The translations under genes were made by a program, and so were the position numbers. A stretch of 64,000 nt of DNA from Lumbricus terrestris (taxonomy: Eukaryota > Annelida > Clitellata > Crassiclitellata > Lumbricidae): the NCBI GenBank assembly GCA_949752735.1, contig OX457052.1:34912263-34976262 (forward strand), given 5' to 3'. A model generated the notes under the pieces. That model searched no databases. It saw only the letters and a list, made by a program, of their open reading frames with translations, and was not told the DNA's origin. Shown here one piece after another: positions 42,645 to 55,510 of this stretch. Each line of letters opens with the position of its first letter. Positions within the stretch are counted from its first letter, which is position 1.

Positions 42645-45600
42645 ATGCAGGTCAATCGGAAGTACGTGTTCACGGTGGATCAGCTGGAGTTGATCCGGCG
42701 ACTCCGCAACAGTGGACTGACGAAGGACCAGGTTCTGACGGCCTTCGACTCCTTCGAACGTCTCGACAATCAAGCCGGAACATCGCTTAACATTCCCATG
42801 ACGCTGGTATCAATCAATCAGTCAATCAATCAATTATACAGAATTTTCATCATTAGAGTAACAGAGAGGCCCGGAAAGGATAAGCCACACTAAATTGAAG
42901 CACCTCATATACCAAATTGGAATTTAATTTAAGTCTAGCGGATGATTGTGTCATGACTGGTAGATTTATATGCTTCTATGAATTTACACGCTTGTCCCAC
43001 AACATTTGCACCAGCTTCTCAGATTTACACCATGGATGCAACATTGTATTTTCACACGGATGATGTTATATAGAGATTTGCACCAATGTAGCTGTTCACA
43101 AGCATTACAAGCACCTTCGTGATGTTATCGTAAGGCGCTATATAAATGCCCATATACGCACAATATATAGTTACATACATTCTATTACATTACGTTACTG
43201 TCTTCGATGTTTGCAGCAGGCGCTACAGGCGCAGGCCTTGCAACGGTTGGTCCTCACAGTTCCCACTGCTGTCGGAATGACAACAAACGTGCTTCCGCTG
43301 CAGGACAACCAGCTGCAGCAACTACAACAGCAGCTGGCGAAGCAACAGTTGTCTCAGCAACAGTTGTCTCAACAACAGTTGTCTCAGCAACAATTTTCAC
43401 AACAACAGTTGTCCCTAGTGCAGCTGTCCCAGCAGCATACGTCTCAACAACTGTTGTCCCATCAACAACAGCAGCAGCAGCATCAACTACTACTGTCCCA
43501 GCAGCAGTTGTCTCAGCCGGCGCAGCAAAGACAACAGCTCATGCTGTTGCAACAGCAGTTATTGCAAAAGCTGTCGCAGTCAGCAGTTGTACAGACCATG
43601 CCACATCTCGTTCCACAGAATCTCCAGCAGTTGTCAAACCCACCTCAGCAGCTTCCGCAGCCGAATGATGCAGTGATGCTCAAGTCTTCGTCGGACCCAG
43701 GCAACATCACGGACAACAGCAACAACAGCGAAGACAGGGCAACGGAGACGGGCGAGGAGGGAGAAATCGATTCCGACGAATTGAAAGAGTTCATTGGGTA
43801 CATTCAACACTTTTCTGATATTGCGTTTACTTCATACGGTTATCATACTCTATGCAAACCGCAACATAGGCCACATGATGACCTCACCCTACCTGAGTTG
43901 ATACATTTGCAAAAGAAGTTCTGTTATGAGAATGTTGTATGCCTTCAATGAGAAAAATGCCTCTGTGTGTATGTTTATGCATTTATTTCCAGAAAACAAC
44001 AGGCGAAATGCTGTAGGTGTACTTTAACGTAATTGACAGTATGGCTACGTGGTACTTATGGTTGAGTTTGTTAGTGCTCATGTGTTTTTATATGACATGA
44101 ATTCTTGGGATAAAGATCATCAGGTTTTCTTTAAGGAGAGCGGGATTGTGAACTTTTTGCTGAATGTTGTATAATAATGGATTTCTCTGCAGTTGGCCGA
44201 AGTCATGGAGGACGTGAATACAAACTGAACATATGCCGAATCTATTTAAATTTAAGTGGCATATACTTCATTCCCATTTCTGCCTGAACCTGCCTCAGAC
44301 ATTTAAAGAACTGCTGCTGTATTGTCAATTCTGTGTTATGAAATGACTTAAATTGTATCACTTTACTTTGTGTTTGACCATTTTTTGCATTATTACTTTG
44401 ACATTAAGTTCAAGGCAATTTTCGTTTTAGCCAAGGAGAAGTCGCTTGCCTGGAGGAGATAAAAGATTTCATTCTCAAGCACAACGTCAAACAGCAACAG
44501 ATAGCAATACTCGCAGGTCTGCTTATATTGACGATGTTTATTGCTTCGGTGTCACGTGCCAGATTCCCCCCTCCCCAAAAGTGTTCTCCTGGAGACTTTA
44601 TTTTGAAACAGATTCACCCCAGCGGATCTGTTTCAGAATAAAAGCGCTCCTAAGATTATTTATGAAATAAAATCTCTAGTTGAAGAGAATATTTCATCCA
44701 CCACTGATTCGCATTCGGTGTGAATTTGCATGCAGTAAACAAGTTTGTAATAAAAATAATAATAACGATTAATATCGGATCCAGGCTCGTGCTTCATGCC
44801 GCTGTAAAAAAGTAAGATTTATATAATTTTGTTGTTGTGAATCATCTCTGTGGTGGAGGCAATTTTGCTTCTCCAGCTTAAATTTCAAAACATCTGCAGA
44901 AAATTATTTTGTCATTTTTGGCAAAATTGCCAAGGATCTGCAAGTCGGATAAATTTGTATTAAATTTAGATTAAAAGCTTGACTGAAATTGAGGATATTT
45001 AGTCTTGAAATTGGCAACTGAATTCTTAGAATAGCTTTGGATTGTAATGTGACTTGCGTGCCTAGACTGATATGTTTGTAACGCGTAATTAGGTGGTTGC
45101 TCTTGTATGATCGATCTGTGAATGTTTTTCAATGCTTTTCAGGTGTCAGCCAGCCGTATGTGAGTCGATATCTGAGGGCGGATTTCAACAGCATGTCGGA
45201 TCGCAGTTGCCGAGCTATCAAGAAGTGGTATTTGGCATACAGGAAGAATCCAGTGGCTATTGGTACAGTTCAAGCCAATTCAAATTCGTTGTTCCCAAAA
45301 ATTGCACACATTATGGGTTACACGATAATACTAAATGTGTGATTAAATGTACAAAGAGGAGAGAGTGAGGAAAGAATAGGTTCCCCTGAAGCTTCTTAGG
45401 TTTGCTTTGATTACTGCCTGTTTCTGATGATCTGATTTCAGACTAATCTGAATCTTTCACTTCTTTGTAAAAGCGAGCTGTCGTTATCACTGCACAATGT
45501 GTTACTAGCCCTAATTTAGTGGCTCATGTAATTAATCCTTCAGGGACTTCCATACGTTGCCTAAATAGCAACTTATAATCGCTGTAACTCAACTGGGAAC

Positions 45601-48351
45601 AATAAAGCGAATTGAATTGACAAATTTTCTTAATTTCTGTCATTTATTTTTGCTTAAATTGTTGTTATCATTGCTTTTCTAATTTGATTTTTGCTTACCC
45701 AAAACCCATCAAGAGTTAAAATAATATTATATAGATCTTACTGTTTTTATTTTTTAAAAAGACATCTGAGGCATTCACAATTAAATGCAGTATGAAATTT
45801 AATGTAGATAGTCTATAGCTTAACGCTCGTAAATTTCTAACGCTGTGTTTCATAACTAGTTCGTGTTTCTTCTGTGACTGAACAACATCTCAGGTCCAGC
45901 AGCGAATTCCGCTCTGATGATGAACTGTCCAAGCGGTTCACCGACGCTAAAGAAACTCATATCGCAAGCTTCCATTGACCTCACGACCTTCGTCTCCAGT
46001 CCTCCACCACCACCAGCCGCGAGTGGAGTAGGAGGAGGTGAACTGGATTTCCTCAGCTGTCCACGTCGGGAGCGGTTCGTCTTCCGACCGAACCATCTCC
46101 AGATCCTCGAGAGTTTCTTCGTCGAAGACAACTATCCGCACTACGACAGACGAGACGACATAGCGAAGGCATGCAACGAATCAACGCGCGAATTGGGTAA
46201 CTGATTGTTATTGTTGTTGTCATTGTTTTCATTTTTATTGTTATGATTGTTATTATTGTCATTGTTTTTATTTCTATTGTTGTTTATTATGTTTGTTATC
46301 ATTGTTTTCATTTATATTGTTATTGGTATTATGGAAAACATCATTATAATACATTGAAGTAATAGTCGGTAATTAAAAACTAGGTCAAATGTTGAATGAA
46401 ATGACTAAAATATTGGCGTTAAACAAGTCATCTATACAGCATTCTGGTGACAAATCCCTTTCGAATCAACGAATCAAAGCGTGGTGTTTATCTCGAGTAA
46501 CAATGGATTTTATTTTGTGTTGTTCTTGCAGTCGGTCGTGAGTTGAGTGAGAAGGAGAAAGTGACGGTTCAGATCGTCTCCAACTGGTTTGCCAACAAAA
46601 GAAAAGATCTTAAGAAACTATATAAAGAAGGTTCGATTAATTTTTGATTTCATAGGTTTGCGACTTCCCGTGTATTTGCATCACTGCAGCTTGATTGATT
46701 GCAGGGCCATGACCATTAGGACTCCATACGCACTTGGTCAATTTTGATAAGTAATTGCGCATTGTTGACGTAAGTAATGACTCACTGTTGATGTGCATTA
46801 TGTTTTTTACTTGAATCTGTGATTTTTGCAACATATTGCGTTTCGTACATCATTTAAGAGGTCTTGCTTTTATCAGGCTTCAAGGTGGCACAAAAATTAT
46901 TGCTCTAGCTTTCTTCTGACTCAAGATGTTCGCAAAAAGCGATCTAATTAAATAAATTTAAATTTCTGACTTAATTAAGGCGAAACAATACAGGCATCAA
47001 AGCATTAGAAATATATTTAAAACTTGCTTCTTTGCACAGTAAAAGAAAAGCATTTTGAACATGATATTTGTAAATTAAATTTAGTTAAAAACCCGATTAT
47101 AAGTATAATGATTTTAAGATGTATACTCTGATGTGTCCTATCTGACTTCCTCGCTAGTCTCACATCTTGCTTTTATGTTTAACCCTTTAATGCCTTTGGT
47201 TATAGGATTTCCCATACCATTTACTACCATCTCGGCATTAAAGGGTTAACCGCCTTCATTAGCTCCTCCTTATTGCTCGGTTTCAACTCGAGGTTCTGAC
47301 ATTGATTTAAAGGTCGTATGCTGGCTGAGCTCCCGAGCATCTATGTGACGTCATCGTCTGCTGACCTCTTCACCTGCTCCGCTTCATTGACAGGCACGAT
47401 CTCTTTGACCCTCACGACCTCTAGGATCGACATGGCTAAAACGCGAGTCTTTGCTTTCATTGACCCACACTGAAATGCGTTTCTCTTTATTAACTAGAGG
47501 ATCACTACCTCTTTTCTTTTGGTCTCACGCCTCTGGTTGGTGTACGCTGCAAGAGGAGCTGTAGATATTAATTTAGATACAATACAATAATGTGTTGAAA
47601 TAGATCGAAATCCCAGGCGATCATGTCACTTACAGGCAGTAGGAGCGCCGCTTGTCTCTGCTTGTGTGATGTTGCTTAGCTGCTATCATGTGCTATGTGA
47701 TGCGTGCGTGTAGCGATGTGTAATAATATAGTATATCCAATTTAATAAAATATTATATGTTCAATTGTTCATATAATAATAATATTTAATAATATATAGT
47801 CGATGCTATGATACGATGCCATATAAATTTTCATAATTTTTTATTATTATTTTTAATGTCAATTTCTGTCTGGCCTGCCATATTTTCCAGAGGGTCTCGA
47901 CGCTAGTCAGTTTGCGTTACGGTCGCGTGGTCGTCCGGCGCACAGCTACCTGGACTCATCGTCTTCGTCTTCTACTCTGCTTCAGTCGATCTTCGATCAT
48001 CAGAATCCACACGCAGCAGCAGCAGCAGCAGCTCATCATCTGCTTCAGTTGAACGGCTCCTCCTCATCCTCATCGCACGTTCTCGTTGACCAGTCAAGCG
48101 GCGAACGGACGACGCCATCAGACACAGCAGCAGCAGCAGCGGTGCCATCGTCACGAAAATCCGAAATGGATGAAGCTGCCGAGTTGCAGTTTTCCGTTGA
48201 ACTGGCTGCGGTCAATCAGGCGATCATGTCGCTGACAGGACAGAAACCGATTGATATCAAAATGGAGAAGCCGGATATCTCCGAGTATCTCGTCGCCGGA
48301 GCGCGGTCGCGGTTGAACGCTGCCGCGTGCGTTGCGGCGGATACGTCGTGA
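42645..48351 (+). CDS. HMBOX1: HMBOX1 (HOT1): POU-like plus atypical homeodomain protein
   Basis: Seven coding exons: 42645-42806, 43217-43797, 44431-44516, 45143-45262, 45894-46196, 46532-46630 and 47891-48351. All borders are GT/AG with matching phases, totalling 1812 nt (603 aa plus stop). The N-terminal HNF1-type module is near 8-41 (FTVDQLELIRRLRNSGLTKD). A Gln-rich stretch spans about 55-190 and is largely absent from the vertebrate protein of about 420 aa. The POU-specific-like part spans exons 3-4 (EEIKDFILKHN, SQPYVSRYLRADF, IKKWYLAYRKNP). The homeodomain is near 373-447 with an HNF1-like insertion and ends in SNWFANKRKDLKK. The C-terminal motif near 547-566 (LQFSVELAAVNQAIMSLTGQ) matches the family's EMAAVNHTILAL end. 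Vertebrate HMBOX1 binds double-stranded telomeric repeats and acts as a repressor. A tcag-type acceptor just before the ATG implies an upstream 5' UTR exon that was not found. Confidence 0.93.
46200..46330. repeat. (TTGTTATTG)-like simple repeat
   Basis: An imperfect TTG/TTA-rich array directly after the donor of HMBOX1 exon 5. Confidence 0.7.
47183..47245. mobile_element. 63-bp piggyBac-like mini element
   Basis: TTAA, then CCCTTTAATGCC, about 39 bp, then GGCATTAAAGGG and TTAA. The 12-bp inverted repeats are perfect and both flanks are TTAA, the piggyBac target duplication. It is in the last HMBOX1 intron and is too small to encode anything. Confidence 0.7.
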
Positions 48352-50908
48352 TCGTCGGACATTCCACGTCGTCGTGTTCCAGGTCGTTGTGGACGAGGTT
48401 GCGAGGACAAGGTCACATTGGAAACTGGGAAGGATTGTGTGGCCTGTATATGGTGGTGTTCATTGTAGTGGTGTGCGAGTGGTGGGGTTGGTGTTCTTGA
48501 AGGAACGGGTGACGATTGTCGTGATGCGACGTCTGAATCTCGGGGTATTTGTTCGTCTTCTCAACGAAATCCCAGACTGGTTATGCCTGTGTAGCAATGT
48601 TTGTGAGTAATGGGATTTGTGGAACTGGGGACGCCTGAAGCTGTCATGATGGGGTGTGTGTTAACACAGGGGGATCGTGTTTGTCCTCCCGACCGACCGA
48701 CAGAATCTGAAACTGCTGAGGCACTTCTTGCGGCCGCACTTCCTCGACAGACGGGTACACGATTTCTCGTCAGACTGACGAAATCGCAAACTGCTGAGTC
48801 ATTTTAGCTTCCAAGGCACGTGCTGCCAATATCCTCCACCTCAGCGTTGCTCGTTCGGTGTTGTGTCTTTGTGCAAATCAGTATTGGAGAGGAAGTGTAC
48901 TTTCACCGCGGATTTGGACGATTTTCGCTAGCAGAAGAAGAAGTTCCTTGCATGTATATCTTCTTCAGAGTCTTGCAGATTTGGATTCATTTCAAGAGGC
49001 AATGCCACTTGTATGCGCGATGAGGTAAACATGACAGAATTGTGAGTGCTCGTAGTTAAGTTTTGGGAAAGTGTTAAAACGAGGTATTTGTGTTCAAATC
49101 GTAGTAAATGCAGATCGAATATTATTAGTGTTGTTAAGCGTAGATGACATGCTTTGCCAAGGAATTGGGTTACTACTCTGTACGTTGGTAGTTTGAACCT
49201 GGCATTGATTTGGTGAGGGTATTTATGTTCTTAGAGTTATGAATTCTGTTTATTCTTTTTCGATATTTTGAGGCTACTGTACTGTACACAACTGATTTAG
49301 GCTTTTGCCAGAAATTTTTTCTTGTTTTTGTGCATTTTTTGCTCGACCAATTTTTGCGTTTGAGCCGAGCGAAAAGCAGTTGAAACATTTCAGCTTTTTG
49401 TCCATCTGTAAAACATGAGTTTATGGAAATATATTTATGAAATTATGTCATTCCACGTAAAGGTTGATTTACTCACCATGGGTATGAAAGCCGGGAACTC
49501 GTCTTCGTATATTGTAATTTGAGTATTTATTATGCATAATTTTTCTGTTTAAAGACATTTCGTGTGTGTTTGTGTAGATGGATTTAGCATTGAACATACA
49601 GGGTCGTGCCATGACATCGTTTTCTTCCCACTGATTGGCCAATAAATCAGGTCATCTTTGTGCATAGACTTTGATGATTGGCTGAAATGTTGGTATTTAC
49701 AGATTGGTTGAATTTAGGCGTTTCCTTTTCAACTGCTGCTGTTAATGTGACTTGGTGAGGGACTGCTGTCCATATATTTACGTATGCACTGTGCAGTGAT
49801 TGATTTCTAATTTTGATGTCCTCATAAAACCGGAAGCCTATTCATAACTCTGTATTATCCTATAGTTGTCCAATGGCATTTGATTACATTATAATCGAAT
49901 GATGTTCAAATCTGAACAGTAAAGCATAAAATTTGACAAATTTTAGCTGGCAAATTTGATGTTTAAAATAAAATATATTGTGGCGTACAGTAAAATAAAT
50001 GCTTTATAGACGACTTTGTGTAACTAACTTTGTAAGCGATGGCAGATAAATTTGATTATTTTTCACGTAGGCGTTTGGTGGGATGTACGAGTTGCAACGG
50101 GTGGGATGATTGGGCGTCGAAAATACAATTTTTGCGTACATAATATTTGAATGGGCCCTAAACAAAGATGGCCGCCTGGAAGATTCGTGTTGCGTTTCTC
50201 GCAGATTCTTCCAGTGTTAAAATGCAATGCATGCTGAAAATATTGTTTCTTCCGTTTTATATTGGGAACAGTTTGCAGTTATTCTGAGTCGTTCTCCTTT
50301 CTGGTTGAACTCGCATTTTGCCATCACCTGCACCTCAGATTCTTGTTTCAGTATGACTCTGCGGTTCTTACAGTTACAGTTTAGTGCTGTTGCTTTCCAT
50401 AGCAGTGTTGACAATGTGTAGCTGGTACAGATAATTTTGCAGTTTCTTTTGGCTTGCTTAACTGCTGAGGGCTTGTATGCACCGTGGTGAAATGATGATG
50501 ATGAAAGTGACTTGTCCCGTAGGGTCAACGTGGGTTTGTAGGGGGGTGTGTTTATTATCGGGTGTTTCGTTGAGTTGTGAGACATTGTTGCCAGGGTCAG
50601 ATTTGTTCCTGGCTGCACTTTGTCTGGATGTGAAACATACCTCAACTCGATGCTGAATCATGTGCCTGATTTTAAGCCATATCTCTGTCAGTTGTCGTAT
50701 TGCGAGTCGAAAATTTCTATTTTATGTTTGAAATGGATGCAAAGAACAGGACCCTTCTTCAGGGCTCTCGTTTACTCTCATTGTTTTGGGGAAAGTTTTA
50801 AATATTATTTTTATTATTATTATTGTGTTTATTATTATTATTATTATTATTATTGCTAAGCACTACTACTTTTGTTGTCATTATTGTTTTATTGTTGCTA
50901 TTATCATT

Positions 50909-51680
50909 AGGCCAAAAAAAAATAATGTTGTGTTTCCGGTAACCCGACCGACCCTCTTTTATTGCCGCGACTCAAAAAATAAATTTTTATTTAAAAAAAA
51001 AAGTTTTATGAAAAAACATTTTTATTAAAAAAATTTTTTTCTCCAAATTTTTTTTGACATAATACGGTGACATTGCCTTCCGTATAGAGTTGGATCTTAG
51101 GCAAAAAAATGTTGTGTTTCAGGTAACCCAAACCGACTCACTTTTATTGCAGCGACTTGGAAAATTTTGCGTAAAATGTTTTATTTACATTGACATTGCC
51201 TTAGAGTTTCACACCTGCCTAACTACTTCCTGGTTGCCAGTCTTGAGAAACCTCTAGCCTTATCATTCTCACTTGAGCCACCTCTAACGGTGACTAGGGA
51301 AAATAAATCTAGCAACCTCTAGATGTAACTAGTCGCTGGCGCGATCAGTCTGGAACGACCCCTAGCAGTGATGTTTTGTTCGCGCTCATCTTCCCATTCC
51401 CTTCCCACTTTATCTTACCAGAAAGGATGTCAACAAAATGAAATTAATAGAATTGTTTTCTAGAGCAATTTTAGGTACAGGGAAATAGGCAGTTTATACT
51501 TGCTTAGAACACGTACTTTGTTGCAGCATGTACCTATATGCAAAGAAGAGTATTTCGGTAAATTTTTTCGTATAGTCACTGTATAAAAATATTTTACCAA
51601 AATAAAAATATTTTTCGACCTACCTACCCAATTTTTTTTAGCTCTGTTACCGGAAACACAGCATTATTTTTTTTTGGCCT
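50909..51680. mobile_element. TIR element with AGGCCAAAAAAAAATAATG ends
   Basis: The left end AGGCCAAAAAAAAATAATG continues TTGTGTTTCCGGTAAC. The right end, reverse-complemented, gives the same roughly 36 bp with one mismatch. A degenerate direct copy of the left end begins near 51100. The flanks are ATT-rich microsatellite, so a target duplication cannot be judged. No transposase is seen; the superfamily is unknown. Confidence 0.8.
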
Positions 51681-52042
51681 TATTATTATTATAGTAATTT
51701 TTAGTATTATTTCATAATTATTGTACTTATGTAGTATTTCATTCTTTCCATGCAGAACTACACAATGGACAACACGTTTATTGTTGTACAATAACATTAT
51801 TATTATTTAGCATCACTGTCCAATGTTTAGGATTTCTTCAATGTTTCATAGCGAATCTAACCATGAGTTGTTCGTTCTGTAATCAGCCATAGGATTTGCT
51901 TATAAAATAGAGGATCATGTGTCTCATTGAATAGGTGAATATTGAGATAAGATAGTTCAGTGAAGTATTTGCTATTAATTAGATAGGTTAATAATAAAGG
52001 TATTTACTTCTGATTTATGTGGTCATCGTGTATAGATATTAG

Positions 52043-52405
52043 CATAGTCGTACAGGAGATTTCAGCAGTGGGGGCAAAGATTGATCTTCTGCCCGAAAAA
52101 ATCCTGAAATCTCGTGGAAAATACAACTTTTTCCCACAAAAAAGTTGACGACCTTTTTTTCCTTTTAGCCATTTCCCGGTAAGCTTACCCGAAAAAACTG
52201 ACGTACCCGAAATTGCCCCCCAAAAATTTGATGACCTTTTTTTAGTCATTTCCCGGTCAGCTTGCCCGAAAAACAGACGTCCCAGAAATTGCCCGAAAAG
52301 ATGATGACTTTTTTGTCATTTCCCGGGTCTGCTTGCCCGAAAAACAGTTTGCCTGAAATTTGGAGGGGCATTTGCCCCTCTGGAGCCCCGCCTCGTACGC
52401 CTATG
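52043..52405. mobile_element. hAT-type MITE with 8-bp target duplication
   Basis: Starts CATAGTCGTAC and ends GTACGCCTATG (inverted partner CATAGGCGTAC). Perfect GATATTAG duplications flank it at 52035-52042 and 52406-52413. Inside, a unit of roughly 70-80 bp with 'TCATTTCCCGG..GCTTGCCCGAAAAA' is repeated about three times. Confidence 0.9.
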
Positions 52406-52611
52406 GATATTAGCATGCCACAACAGTTGCCTCAGTCTACTCGTAAGAATCTGTGTTTTTTCCTTTGACACAGAAAGGAAACACTTGTGTAGAGGGCCAC
52501 AATATTATTGTCATGACAGCCTGATTATATCTTGGTCTCTTGGTTGGTACTTCTGGGGATTTTCCTTTTCACCCTGCTTTTAGTTTCTTGTTGATGTTGA
52601 TCGTGAATCTG

Positions 52612-53560
52612 ATTAGTGGTAATCTGTATGCCTGATTAATATTAAAGTGTATCTGTTTAATATTAATATGCGTGTGCCTGATTAATATTAATGTGTATAT
52701 CTGTTTAATATTAATGTGTGAATCTGTTTAATATTAACCCTCTTACCCCGTATGGGCGCTATAGCGGCTTGGTGGTCTATGACAAATACCCGTAAGGCCG
52801 CTATAGAGGTTTCAACATATAAACCGTATCCCCGTAAGGACATTATATATATATTTATATATATATATAAAAATATATATAAATATATATATATAAGGCC
52901 AATATATATATATATATTATAATATATATATATATTATATATATATATATATTATATATATTATATATAATATAATATATATAATATATATATAATATAT
53001 ATATTATATATATAATATATATATACATATTATATACATATTATATACATAATATATATATATAATATATATATATAATATGTATATATATAATATATAT
53101 ATATTATATATATTATATTATATATATAATATATACATATTATATATATAATACCCAGTGGTTATCTCTACTCCCACATTTATATATAATATATACATAA
53201 TATATATAATATATATATTATATATATTTTATATATTTATATTATATATTATATATATATATATTATATATATTATATATATATAATATATATATATATT
53301 ATATATATTATGTATATATTATATATACAGGGCCATCGGGTGGGCGTTCCGCTTGCTGTGGGGCTATCGGGGTAAGAGGGTTAATGTGTGAATCTGATTA
53401 ATATTAAAATGTATCTGTTTAATATTAATATGTGTGTGCCTGATTAATATTAATGTGTATATCTGTTTAATATTAATGTGTGAATCTGATTAATGTTAAT
53501 GTGTGTACCTGATCAATATTAATATATTTCCCTGACTAATATCAATATGTGTGTCTTATG
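52612..53560. repeat. 'CTGATTAATATTAATGTGT' minisatellite, split by an insertion
   Basis: Units of about 26-30 bp built on CTGATTAATATTAATGTGT occur at 52612-52733 and continue at 53385-53560. The piggyBac-like element at 52738-53380 interrupts the array. Confidence 0.85.
52738..53380. mobile_element. piggyBac-like nonautonomous element with a (TA)n core
   Basis: TTAA flanks both ends (52734-52737 and 53381-53384). The termini CCCTCTTACCCCG and CGGGGTAAGAGGG are perfect 13-bp inverted repeats. The interior from about 52846 to 53330 is almost pure TA-type sequence. CCCT..AGGG ends with TTAA duplications are the piggyBac signature. No transposase is present. Confidence 0.85.
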
Positions 53561-53945
53561 TCATAACATTATTACTGATTTTCCCCATTGCTTATTTTCT
53601 CTCTCTTTATAGTTAAAATATTGCTTGAATGAAATGTTTTTTCTGGTCTCATTTATTTAATTTTTGCTTGATTTTTGTGAATCAGATGTTTTTGGTTAAG
53701 TTTCCCACTTCTGCCGGCTGTTTGCTTGTGGTCTCCCTCATCATCCTCAGGACTCCTATTGTCTGTTTGAAGAACTGTTATTTACATGGAACCTCATCAT
53801 GAAAACTTATCAGAACTGATCCCAACCTGACATTAATTTATATTAGTCTTAAATTAGAACTCATATTGAATAGAAATGTCCCCAAACATTTGGGAAATGG
53901 ATGGGAGAAAGGAACTTATGTCTGACTTGTTTGTATGTGCACTTG

Positions 53946-54089
53946 ATTTATCGCTCCTTCAAGATGTCTACTCGGAAGCGCTCCTGACTACAGCGCATAC
54001 ACTGAGTCGGAGTTTCATGCCGAAGCGCTTGAGCAGTTGCGAGTGAAGGACTTGTTTAGGGTCCCTACGCTGCCGCTTGAGGTGGATGA
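53946..54089 (-). mobile_element. SINE copy lacking its tRNA head
   Basis: The same body and tail as the SINE at 8646-8855 (complement of GTCTACTCGGAAGCGCTCCT, GCAGTTGCGAGTGAAGGACT and CGCTTGAGGTGGAT). It stops where the tRNA-like region would begin. Confidence 0.75.
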
Positions 54090-55364
54090 TGTTAGCCTAC
54101 ATGGAAGAATATGTTCAAATGTAGGTTGACCATGGCAAAGCTCTTTCATATTGTGTTGGGACAGTTTTTACCAAGGCAACATCCAGTTTACATTGAAAAA
54201 CAAGATTATCCTGCATATACAAGATTGCTTTGTAAAACCAGGTTACCCTGCAAAAACAATATAACCCTGCAACATCCAGCAGATTGCCCTGCTCAGTTGC
54301 CTTTTTATGTGGAAAGGAAAAGGGTGTGGAATGTTTTCTTTGGGAGATTCCAACAGATTTCCGGGTGTGTTCTGACTGGACTTCACAAGATTCTCGTTCT
54401 TTACTACACTTTATCTGGTTCTTGAGGGATGACTCGTGCATTTGATCTATGGACATTTTTAGATTACATACACTTGATCATCAGAGATTTGATCTGACTT
54501 GCATTTAAATTTTGGTGTGTGGATGCCATTGCGATTTGATGTTGGAAGCCATGGAAGGTATTTGATTATTTGTTGCGCAAAATTAAGTTCTATATTCAAG
54601 ATAATTAAGGTGATGATCAAGACTGGGTCTCATGTTCATATTGTTGATAGTATTAAATATTTAGGCAAAATCTGGGCAGAGGGTTGAGCCCACTTTTGTG
54701 CATTGTAGGTTTGAATGTAAATTTGTATGTGTGTGTGCATGCGTGTTTAGTGCTTGTGAAGTTATTGTGCAATTATGATAACGTGATTCAATAATTCCCA
54801 GAGGAATTTGGTTTACACAGATCGGCTTTCTCAGTTGGCCAATATTTGGGCTTATTTATTGGGTATGCTTTATTGGGTGTTTTACGGCCTTGTTTTCAGC
54901 ATTCTTCTTCCATATGGTCTAATTTCTGCGGTTCTGTTTGATGTCTTGTTGTTGATGCAATGTCCAGTTGAAAGTGGTAAATTGCTCATGCATTGACAGT
55001 CATTAATCTTATTTCTTGTTTACCATCATTGTAGCATCGAGCCCTTGCAGTGCGATACAGTGTCTGATTGAGTTAGCACTGTCGCCTTTTCGGTGTTGAG
55101 AGTACATGGGGTTTGAACTTCCTTCCCCTTAAACAGTTACTGTTTAGGGACATTGAACAAGTCCTTCACTCGCAGTTGTTCAGCATCACTTGTTTAATTA
55201 GGATATTTTATATAGCATCTCTACCAGGTGGGCTACTGAGAAGCATGTCCAACACAATCACGACTAAATGGGACAGTTTTGAGATTCTTGAGGAACGGAG
55301 TGGAGTGGCTTCTGGTTGATTGATCGAGGCTCTGGTGTCAATGGAAAGTGGCTTCTAATAAATG

Positions 55365-55510
55365 CATAATAATAATAATAATGATAATAATAATAGTAGT
55401 AATAATAATAGCAATAATAGTAATAATGATAATAATAATAGTAATAATAACAATAATAATAACAATAGTAATAATAATATGAAAATAATAATATGAAAAT
55501 AATAATAATT
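55365..55510. repeat. (AAT)n microsatellite, interrupted
   Basis: About 145 bp of AAT units with occasional AGT, GAT and AAC. Confidence 0.95.

Noticed and set aside
43207..43668. 153-codon Ala/Thr/Val-rich frame
   Set aside because: It is another frame of the CAG/CAA repeat in HMBOX1 exon 2. The Gln frame joins the flanking homeobox exons in phase.
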